Below are positions 1-5,353 of a DNA stretch of 8,417 nucleotides, piece after piece. The notes beneath the pieces are model-generated. The model saw only the letters and a program-made list of their open reading frames with translations. It searched no databases and was not told where the DNA came from. Where the stretch lies: NCBI GenBank assembly GCA_031273515.1, contig JAISRU010000008.1:1-8417 (forward strand), given 5' to 3'. The stretch comes from Bacteroidales bacterium. GTDB taxonomy: Bacteria; Bacteroidota; Bacteroidia; Bacteroidales; WCHB1-69. Positions within the stretch are counted from its first letter, which is position 1. Each line of letters begins with the position of its first letter. The position numbers were made by a program, and so were the translations under genes.

Positions 1-1
1 T

Positions 2-2656
2 TTTTCGGCGATGACTCAGACGACGCTCTATCAATTGAGGACGACGGCAGGTTCAGCTATGTGCGACACCGCGTACAGCAATACCGTAACGGTAACGGTG
101 ATACCAACTGCCACTGCCTCTGACATTACCATAAACAACGACACAATTTGTTACAATCTGAACACAACGCTAACGGCAACGGCAAGCGGCATAACAAGTC
201 CTGTGTTTAAATGGTACTCATCGCAAACGGAGAATACGCCTTTCCATACGGGCGCAAGTTATACCACGTCCGCATTAACGACAGATACAACCTTTTATAT
301 AAGCGTATCGGATACAGGGCTGTGCGAAAATGCGCAGGGCGACCGTCAAGCAGTAACGGTAACGCTAACATCCCTGCCTCCCGAGTCGGTATTTGTAGAT
401 GATATATGGTATTTCGGAGAAAATACTGCCGGGTCTGCCGCAGGCTCTCCGGGTATCCGCTTTGTAAAGGATAGTATGGGAAACTATACGGCACAAGATG
501 CATCGGGTGTTTCCAAGGTCTATTCCCAAGAAAATTCGTTGGTAGTTTCATCTCCCTATTGCGACGGTCAGAATATCTTTTATTCAAGTCATAATCAGTT
601 ATACAATTCATTGCATCAACCCATGCAAAACGGAACGTTCGCAGGACATTATTCTGTTGCCGATGGTCTGGCTACCTGCTATATGGGCGACAACAAATAC
701 CTCTTCTTTACTGTGGATAACGCTGCTGAAATAGCTCCACGAGCATTAAAGGCTTATGTTGTAGATATGAACGCGGATAATGGTAAAGGAGCGCGTACGG
801 GCAGCGAAATCATCGTAGAGCCAACCCATGCCAATATGTCGGAAACAATAGAACTGTTAGCCCGCGCCGGTACGACAAATCAATACTGGCTGATTTATGC
901 ACATTGCAACGGAAGTTGTGCTTCCAATTACAGCAATGAATTGCGGGTTCGTTTAGTTGATGTGAGCAATCCTAACAATCCTCAAATAGGACCCATATAT
1001 TCCAGAATACCAAAAAGGTCAGGAATTTTTGCATATACATTAAAAGCATCTTCGCAATATAATCGTTTAGCTATTGCATGTCAAATGAATGGCATTGATA
1101 TTTTTGATTTTGATAATTCTACCGGAATTTTATCGAATCTACGTAGCATTACGGGAACTTCTTATAATTATGGGATAGAATTTTCTCCAGACGGCAACCA
1201 GCTTTATGCGACACAATATAACGCCCCCGGCAACTTATATCAATATGATATATCTGGAACACTGCCTGTTCAGGTAGCAAACAGTCCTATTCAGTACTGG
1301 ACACAAACAGGCAGCAATTATAAAGGCGGTGGCATGAAATTAGGACCTGATGGTAAAATATATGTATCTTTATGGAACAGTAATAAAGTCGGAACAATAT
1401 CAAATCCCAATGCAACCACAACTTTGTCTTCGCGCTACAATGCTTCCGCCATGACGCTGAGCGTTACTTATAACGCTTTGCCGTTTTCCACAGGGCTTAC
1501 CAAGCCTGCCATTATGGGATGCAATGTAAACAATATTCCGGTAGCTTTGTCGGATTCGGCGGCGGTGTGTGGCGTTTCGGCAACGAACAAGACAATAACG
1601 GTAAATGTTATCTCGAACGATACGGATATGGACGGGGACGCGATTTATCTGACGGAAGCAGAGTTTGCCAACGCAGCAGATACCGCTCTGGGCAGTCTGA
1701 CGATCAATGCAGATTTGGGAACGGTAACATTGACGTTAAAGTCCCCTCAAAGTCTGACGGCGACGCATGTTTTTTACATTATATATTCGATCAAGGACAA
1801 TGGATTACCAGCTTCTCAATGTGCGCGGGGCAATTTGACGATAGCGGTTACTCCTGTAGCTGTATTGACGTCCGACACATTGCTCAGTATATGTTCAGGG
1901 ACGACGTTTAGTTACACAGCGCAGACGGGGATCTCAGGCACAACGTTTTCGTGGACTCGGGAAGCGGTCAATGGCATATCGCAGTCAGGGTCGACGGGAA
2001 GCGGCTCCTCATTGACGGAGATATTAACGAACACAACCTCTTCCCCTGTAACGGTAACGTATTTATTCACGATGACGACAGACAGTTGTACGCACACGCA
2101 ATCAGTGAGGGTAATGGTATTACCATTGCCTGAATTTACATCGGTATCGGACACGACTGTCTGCACGGCAGTAACGCTCAGTGATTTGGTGAGTAATATT
2201 CCGTTGGGGAGTGTGATTCGTTTTTACAGAGACGTTGATGGAAACACTTTGTTACCTTCTCCGAGGGTAGACATTTTGTCGGACACTTTGTATTATGTTC
2301 GGGTGATAGATACAGCGACGGGATGTTTAAGTGTTATGCACACAATAAATATTCATCAGGGGAGTTATCCAATAGACAGTCCGACGACAGGACCCAACAG
2401 CGTCTGCATTGGCGACACCATAACGTTATCGAACGCAGCTCCGGAGGGAGGCGTCTGGAGTATTTCGTATCCGTCGACGGTAGCAGAGATAGTGAGTCAG
2501 GGGTCTGATAGTGTGAGAATTAAAGGTCTGACGGAAGGACGCGCATTTGTGTCCTACACTATCGGCACAGGATACTGTCAAACAACAATGACGTCCAAAG
2601 TGAAAGTAATTTCACCTGCGCCGCCAAAAATAATAATCGGGCTCGAAAGACCGTAA
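2..2656 (+). CDS. Large secreted/surface protein with Ig-like, beta-propeller-like and PKD-like modules (5'-partial)
   Basis: The frame is open to the left edge and the first ATG (position 11) falls inside an Ig-like module with no signal peptide, so this is the C-terminal part of a longer protein. Residues are counted from that ATG. About 1-31 is the end of one beta-sandwich module and 32-120 a second, closing on VTVTLT. About 125-500 resembles a beta-propeller, with FSPDGNQLYATQ (391-402) and LGPDGKIYVS (444-453). About 505-616 is cadherin-like (VISNDTDMDGD, 533-543), 617-706 PKD-like, 707-783 Ig-like, and 784-868 a Big_2-like module with CIGDTITLSN and GGVWS. Cysteines recur at module starts. 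Such architectures belong to Bacteroidota cell-surface or type IX-secreted proteins, often adhesive. The end, PPKIIIGLERP, is neither a type A nor a type B (gliding-motility-like) sorting domain. The propeller is much more AT-rich than the flanks. Ligand and function are unknown. Confidence 0.85.
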   Translation, partial: FSAMTQTTLYQLRTTAGSAMCDTAYSNTVTVTVIPTATASDITINNDTICYNLNTTLTATASGITSPVFKWYSSQTENTPFHTGASYTTSALTTDTTFYISVSDTGLCENAQGDRQAVTVTLTSLPPESVFVDDIWYFGENTAGSAAGSPGIRFVKDSMGNYTAQDASGVSKVYSQENSLVVSSPYCDGQNIFYSSHNQLYNSLHQPMQNGTFAGHYSVADGLATCYMGDNKYLFFTVDNAAEIAPRALKAYVVDMNADNGKGARTGSEIIVEPTHANMSETIELLARAGTTNQYWLIYAHCNGSCASNYSNELRVRLVDVSNPNNPQIGPIYSRIPKRSGIFAYTLKASSQYNRLAIACQMNGIDIFDFDNSTGILSNLRSITGTSYNYGIEFSPDGNQLYATQYNAPGNLYQYDISGTLPVQVANSPIQYWTQTGSNYKGGGMKLGPDGKIYVSLWNSNKVGTISNPNATTTLSSRYNASAMTLSVTYNALPFSTGLTKPAIMGCNVNNIPVALSDSAAVCGVSATNKTITVNVISNDTDMDGDAIYLTEAEFANAADTALGSLTINADLGTVTLTLKSPQSLTATHVFYIIYSIKDNGLPASQCARGNLTIAVTPVAVLTSDTLLSICSGTTFSYTAQTGISGTTFSWTREAVNGISQSGSTGSGSSLTEILTNTTSSPVTVTYLFTMTTDSCTHTQSVRVMVLPLPEFTSVSDTTVCTAVTLSDLVSNIPLGSVIRFYRDVDGNTLLPSPRVDILSDTLYYVRVIDTATGCLSVMHTINIHQGSYPIDSPTTGPNSVCIGDTITLSNAAPEGGVWSISYPSTVAEIVSQGSDSVRIKGLTEGRAFVSYTIGTGYCQTTMTSKVKVISPAPPKIIIGLERP

Positions 2657-2674
2657 TGATTAATGATTAATGAC
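2654..2674 (+). repeat. Three tandem heptamers (TAATGAT, TAATGAT, TAATGAC) at the stop codon
   Basis: The TAA stop of the surface-protein gene is the first three bases of this heptamer array. The next in-frame codon is TGA, so the gene ends in a tandem stop. Because seven is not a multiple of three, the array also places stops in the other forward frames. It may be simple slippage sequence rather than a selected element. Confidence 0.7.
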
Positions 2675-2740
2675 GTTGATAATAAAGTAAATAGAAAATA
2701 GAAACAAAAGAAAAATTTCTCAATAATTGTTAGTGTTTGT

Positions 2741-2776
2741 GGCTGTCCTTTGTTTCTACGGGGACAGCCCTTTTTT
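2741..2776 (+). terminator. Rho-independent terminator after the surface-protein gene
   Basis: A perfect 8-bp stem, GGCTGTCC (2741-2748) with GGACAGCC (2762-2769), encloses a 13-nt loop. It is followed by one C and six T residues (2771-2776). It lies 85 bp past the stop of the plus-strand gene and marks the end of that transcript. The T-run is on the plus strand only, so it is best read as unidirectional. Confidence 0.85.
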
Positions 2777-2783
2777 AATGGAG

Positions 2784-2794
2784 AATTGAGAATT
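2784..2794 (-). repeat. AATTCTCAATT motif, inverted copy
   Basis: The plus strand reads AATTGAGAATT here, the reverse complement of the motif found at 3059-3069, 3097-3107, 8170-8180 and 8177-8187. It lies just after the terminator T-run, inside GAGAATTGAGAATTG. Confidence 0.6.
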
Positions 2795-2811
2795 GCCTTC
2801 GGATGCTTTTT

Positions 2812-2844
2812 CCTCACCCCCCAGCCCCTCTCCAAACTGGAGAG
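2812..2844. repeat. C-rich repeat with a 7-bp hairpin (CTCTCCA/TGGAGAG)
   Basis: A C-rich run (CCTCACCCCCCAGCCC) leads into CTCTCCA (2828-2834), a three-base AAC loop and TGGAGAG (2838-2844), a perfect 7-bp stem. From memory, this resembles a dispersed intergenic repeat seen in many bacterial genomes. No T-run follows, so it is not a typical intrinsic terminator. Confidence 0.55.
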
Positions 2845-2857
2845 TGGAATTTTCACC

Positions 2858-2894
2858 CGTCATTGCGAACGTAGCGAAGCGGAGTGTGGCAATC
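2858..2894 (+). repeat. GTCATTGCG interspersed repeat, copy A
   Basis: This 37-bp element starts CGTCATTGCGA, contains AGCGAAGCG and ends GTGGCAATC. The outer ATTGC and GCAAT arms can pair, giving an imperfect palindrome. A 33-bp version lies in the opposite orientation at 8105-8137. The two differ mainly by small insertions around the AGCGAAGCG core. It resembles REP-like dispersed elements; membership in a named family was not checked. Confidence 0.7.
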
Positions 2895-2919
2895 AAGAAA
2901 TTGTCTGAATCAGGATTTA

Positions 2920-2960
2920 CTGCGGGAAACAATACTCTGGCGTAAGCCTAATTGTCAATT
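2920..2960 (+). repeat. 41-bp direct repeat, copy 1
   Basis: It begins CTGCGGGAAACAATACTCT and ends TCAATT. It matches 3022-3062 at 38 of 41 positions by direct comparison, with no gaps. The copies start 102 bp apart. Confidence 0.85.
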
Positions 2961-2990
2961 ATTTGGGTGCATACCTACGTCATACGTTTT

Positions 2991-3030
2991 TCTGCGTAAA
3001 TCGGCGGAAATTGGCGGAAATCTGCGGGAA
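2991..3030 (+). repeat. 10-bp tandem array, four degenerate units
   Basis: The units are TCTGCGTAAA, TCGGCGGAAA, TTGGCGGAAA and TCTGCGGGAA, in exact 10-bp register. The fourth unit forms the start of the second 41-bp direct repeat copy, so the two repeats are physically fused. Confidence 0.75.
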
Positions 3031-3062
3031 ACAATACTCTTGCGCAAGCCTAATTTTCAATT
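3022..3062 (+). repeat. 41-bp direct repeat, copy 2
   Basis: It matches 2920-2960 at 38 of 41 positions. Unlike copy 1 it contains a perfect 10-bp palindrome, CTTGCGCAAG (3039-3048). Its end overlaps an AATTCTCAATT motif that begins at 3059. Confidence 0.85.
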
Positions 3063-3069
3063 CTCAATT
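3059..3069 (+). repeat. AATTCTCAATT motif
   Basis: One of the exact copies of this 11-mer in the window. It sits at the end of 41-bp repeat copy 2 and is followed by GCGTCCGAATGG. Nearly the same string, GTGTCCGAATGG, lies beside the motif near 8150-8161. Confidence 0.65.
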
Positions 3070-3096
3070 AGATTGCGTCCGAATGGCATGAATGAA

Positions 3097-3107
3097 AATT
3101 CTCAATT
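3097..3107 (+). repeat. AATTCTCAATT motif forming the 3' end of the sugar transferase gene
   Basis: This exact copy of the 11-mer covers the minus-strand stop codon (3102-3104) and the codon for the final asparagine of the sugar transferase. The gene therefore ends within repeat sequence. Confidence 0.65.
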
Positions 3108-3716
3108 AAAGAGGATTTGTTGTATTGTTTTGAGGATAATTCGTATATCGGTCGAGAGGGACTGTTCGTTGATATATTTGAAATTCAGTTTCAATTTGGC
3201 GGGCATGATTTCCTGAATATAGGTCTGTTCGGCGTTGGAAGAAGACGAAAGTAATTCTGTTTCGTTGATATATACCAATGAAGCATAATCGGTCAGTCCC
3301 GGCAAGACAGACAAGACATGCATCTGTTCGGGAGTATACAAATCAACGTATTTCCGTACTTCAGGACGCGGTCCTACAAGACTCATCTCTCCTTTGATAA
3401 TATTAATCAACTGAGGGATTTCGTCTAATTTCCACTTTCGGAGAAATCGACCTGTTTTCGTAATACGTTGTTCGTGATTATTAGTTGTCAGCAAACCTTC
3501 TTTGTCCGCCCCCTGTTTCATCGACCGAAACTTATACATACGAAAATCCCTGTTGTCCTTCCCTACCCTGACCTGTTTGTAAAACAGTCCTCCTCTCGAA
3601 TCCAAAACAACCGCCACGAAAATCAACAGCATGAACGGCGAAAACAAAACAAGCGACGGAATACTTATCGTCAAATCAAAAAAACGTTTCAGTCTGCGGT
3701 ATTGCTGCTTATTCAT
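3102..3716 (-). CDS. Polyprenyl-phosphate sugar-1-phosphate transferase (bacterial sugar transferase, short monotopic form)
   Basis: This 204-residue protein is the catalytic-domain-only form of the family that transfers a sugar-1-phosphate from a nucleotide sugar to undecaprenyl phosphate. That reaction starts lipid-linked glycan assembly on the cytoplasmic face of the inner membrane. Visible signs are the basic start with KRFFDL (10-15), one hydrophobic segment (about 15-38) with a Ser-Pro at 26-27, and FYKQVRVGKDNRDFRMYKFR (45-64). The catalytic block has KLDEIPQL with the Asp-Glu pair at 98-99, then GEMSLVGPRPE (109-119) and PGLTDYAS (139-146). Length is usual for the PglC/WcaJ-C-terminal type. 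The start overlaps the stop of the upstream gene by 8 bp (ATGAATAA), which suggests translational coupling. The sugar and the final glycan cannot be told; no other glycosyltransferase lies in the window. Confidence 0.93.
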   Translation of the reverse strand: MNKQQYRRLKRFFDLTISIPSLVLFSPFMLLIFVAVVLDSRGGLFYKQVRVGKDNRDFRMYKFRSMKQGADKEGLLTTNNHEQRITKTGRFLRKWKLDEIPQLINIIKGEMSLVGPRPEVRKYVDLYTPEQMHVLSVLPGLTDYASLVYINETELLSSSSNAEQTYIQEIMPAKLKLNFKYINEQSLSTDIRIILKTIQQILFN

Positions 3717-5106
3717 CTTTAATCATTTCTATTTCACCTTTATCGATACCGTCTTCTATATACAGTATCTTTTTCCAGTCATTGTTTCTGACTTCTCCTC
3801 TTGCCGTTGAGTGTAATAAACGAAAATCATTGGTTGTCAGATCGGCATTGTAAAACACAAAAAACACATTCACCTGTCCGTCGGGCGTAACATGGTATGT
3901 CCATATCTCATACGGTGGACCATTGACGTTGGAATGTTCGTATTCCACATCGCTTGGCTTTCCATATTTTAAATAATAATAACCTCTGTCGGTTCGGTAT
4001 CCTTTGTTTTTCAAGGTTGAATAATTGTAATTCGTCTTCATCACCTGATTGTAATAATTATGCCATGCTGCTTTCGGGTTCTCAGGATTGCGTCGAGACC
4101 AGAAGAAATCGAAAAAGTCTTCTATTTCTTTATACTTTTCAGGACTGATATTGTTGATAAACTTACGCTCTTCCTCATTCGCAATAATATAAATGTAGTC
4201 AAGATACAATTTCAGCGTATCGTAGGACAGACTGTCCATACGTGCGTACGCATATTGCATCCGCTGATTGCTTCGCTGAAAAAACAGGGAAGTTCGAGCC
4301 AGTAAAGTCGTATCGTCGCTGTTTCTTGCCTCAAGTTGCAATCGGTAATTGCCGGAAGGTAAACTGTCGATCTTGAAACTCTGAAAAACAATATGACGAT
4401 CTGCCGTTTTTACCTTTTCCCATTTTTCATATCGGGAAGAAAACGGCGCATCTTCGTCTTTGCGGGAAATATAACTGTGTATCACAAAATCATCTCCCGT
4501 TATTTTTGTATCTGTATGATAAATTTCCGTCATAAAGGTCAGCAAAGAGATATTGTCGGGATAAAAATCGGAAAAATAAGGCATGTAGTCGATCCCGTAT
4601 TTCGTGAAATTATTCTCTTGGGTAGCTTTGGTAAAAAATCCGACAGGCATAATATCCGAAAAAGCAATCACCTCCGATAAAAAATCAAGTTTGACGTCGT
4701 CCGTAAAAGATAAGGTATCGGATGCGGGATTGTTCTTGTCATAGACTAACATTTTCATCCTGTATGCTCCCTCAGGCAGCGGAATCCGTACTACATTGTA
4801 AATATCGTTTTTCCCGTCCTGAAGACTGTCCTGATATTCTTCTCCCGTAAACGTATAACTGCGTTTAATCAGCGTATCGTTTCGCTCAAAAAACAGTTCG
4901 GCGCCGATTATTGCCTGATAAGTCTGCTGATTTGTCGGCAAATAGGTAAGTCCGTCGCCGTGAAACAGAAACTGCAATTCCATGTAAGAAGTTTCATTGG
5001 GCAGCGCAAAGGCTAAATAATTAAAATTCACCTTGAAGTTCCCTGCATCAGAAAACAGAGGAACAAACAGAGTTATACATAGTATGCTTTGTATTGCTTT
5101 TCTCAT
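3709..5106 (-). CDS. Secreted GWxTD-domain protein
   Basis: This 465-residue protein has a likely Sec signal peptide: basic MRK, a hydrophobic core at about 6-18 and a plausible cleavage near SDA/G (20-23). The cysteine at 10 lies inside the core and does not form a convincing lipobox. Residues 25-280 look like beta-rich domains. An acidic and aromatic stretch, FFDFFWSRRNPENPKAAWHN (331-350), leads to GYRTDRGYYYLKYGKPSDV (369-387). That matches the GWxTD domain with Tyr replacing the usual Trp, followed by PPYEIWTYH (397-405). GWxTD proteins occur in Bacteroidota and some other phyla; I know no established biochemical function. It is the first gene of a two-gene unit with the overlapping sugar transferase, behind its own promoter. 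A role at the cell surface or with a glycan is inference from that neighbour only. Confidence 0.85.
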   Translation of the reverse strand: MRKAIQSILCITLFVPLFSDAGNFKVNFNYLAFALPNETSYMELQFLFHGDGLTYLPTNQQTYQAIIGAELFFERNDTLIKRSYTFTGEEYQDSLQDGKNDIYNVVRIPLPEGAYRMKMLVYDKNNPASDTLSFTDDVKLDFLSEVIAFSDIMPVGFFTKATQENNFTKYGIDYMPYFSDFYPDNISLLTFMTEIYHTDTKITGDDFVIHSYISRKDEDAPFSSRYEKWEKVKTADRHIVFQSFKIDSLPSGNYRLQLEARNSDDTTLLARTSLFFQRSNQRMQYAYARMDSLSYDTLKLYLDYIYIIANEEERKFINNISPEKYKEIEDFFDFFWSRRNPENPKAAWHNYYNQVMKTNYNYSTLKNKGYRTDRGYYYLKYGKPSDVEYEHSNVNGPPYEIWTYHVTPDGQVNVFFVFYNADLTTNDFRLLHSTARGEVRNNDWKKILYIEDGIDKGEIEMIKDE

Positions 5107-5148
5107 TGTAATAGATTTTGATCTTTAAAAGAGATAAATAAAAACGTA

Positions 5149-5179
5149 CAAAGGTAAAATAAATTTTCATGCAAAACAA
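5149..5179 (-). promoter_or_regulatory. Bacteroidota-type promoter of the GWxTD/sugar-transferase unit
   Basis: On the minus strand a TTG (5179-5177) and TACCTTTG (5156-5149) are separated by 20 bp. This fits the primary sigma consensus of Bacteroidota, TTTG with a 19-21 bp spacer and TAnnTTTG. Transcription would start near 5144, leaving a leader of about 38 nt before the ATG at 5106. Confidence 0.75.
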
Positions 5180-5209
5180 CAAATCGTACAAACAAACGAA
5201 AAAAAATGC

Positions 5210-5217
5210 TACCTTTG
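5210..5217 (+). promoter_or_regulatory. -7 box (TACCTTTG) of the tRNA-Gly gene, possibly also ftsY-ispH-pyrF
   Basis: TACCTTTG fits TAnnTTTG exactly and ends 6 bp before the first tRNA base, so the start site falls at or just before the tRNA. No convincing TTG stands about 20 bp upstream. The same octamer serves the divergent GWxTD unit, with about 53 bp of A-rich DNA between the two boxes. Confidence 0.75.
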
Positions 5218-5223
5218 CAACAT

Positions 5224-5297
5224 GCGGAAGTAGCTCAGTTTGGTAGAGCATCAGCTTCCCAAGCTGAGGGTCGCGGGTTCGAGTCCAGTTTTCCGCT
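5224..5297 (+). tRNA. tRNA-Gly (anticodon CCC)
   Basis: A 74-nt cloverleaf decodes GGG. The acceptor stem GCGGAAG pairs with TTTCCGC (5290-5296), with one G-U at the seventh pair. The D stem is GCTC/GAGC. The anticodon stem TCAGC/GCTGA encloses TTCCCAA, with CCC at 5258-5260. The T loop is TTCGAGT. The discriminator is T, as expected for bacterial glycine tRNA, and CCA is not encoded. The T stem GCGGG/CCAGT has a G-A mismatch at its third pair and a G-U at its outer pair. No terminator follows before ftsY. Confidence 0.95.
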
Positions 5298-5353
5298 CTA
5301 ACAAATTTTTAATTTATTGATTTGCATTCATAAATCGATAAACACAGAATGGC

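Larger units (their letters stand above)
2777..3101. other. Gene-free spacer made of short interspersed repeats
   Basis: This spacer separates the convergent ends of the plus-strand surface-protein gene and the minus-strand sugar transferase gene. I see no convincing gene in it. Open frames that cross it are translations of repeat sequence; one on the plus strand yields the near-duplicate peptides LRETILWRKPN and LRETILLRKPN from the two direct repeat copies. The repeat parts are listed separately. No clear terminator for the minus-strand unit is visible. Confidence 0.7.

Noticed and set aside
207..611. Minus-strand open frame of 134 codons
   Set aside because: Fully antisense to the Ig/propeller coding frame, with no promoter box and no recognisable motif.
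1519..1911. Plus-strand open frame of 130 codons inside the surface-protein gene
   Set aside because: Low-complexity, glycine- and arginine-rich translation with no start context; a shadow of the GC-rich modules in another frame.
2578..2856. Minus-strand open frame of 92 codons across the terminator and C-rich repeat
   Set aside because: Its LSSLERGWGVRKK stretch is the translation of the C-rich hairpin repeat, and it overlaps the end of the surface-protein gene and its terminator.
2858..3062. CRISPR array
   Set aside because: Only two 41-bp copies with one irregular gap that itself contains a tandem array; no regular spacers and no cas gene.
2884..3216. Plus-strand open frame of 110 codons
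   Set aside because: It consists of the two 41-bp repeat copies read as near-duplicate peptides, then antisense of the sugar transferase gene.
5071..5082. Lipoprotein signal (lipobox) in the GWxTD protein at Cys10
   Set aside because: The cysteine is in the middle of the hydrophobic core and is followed by further hydrophobic residues, so a signal-peptidase I type leader fits better.
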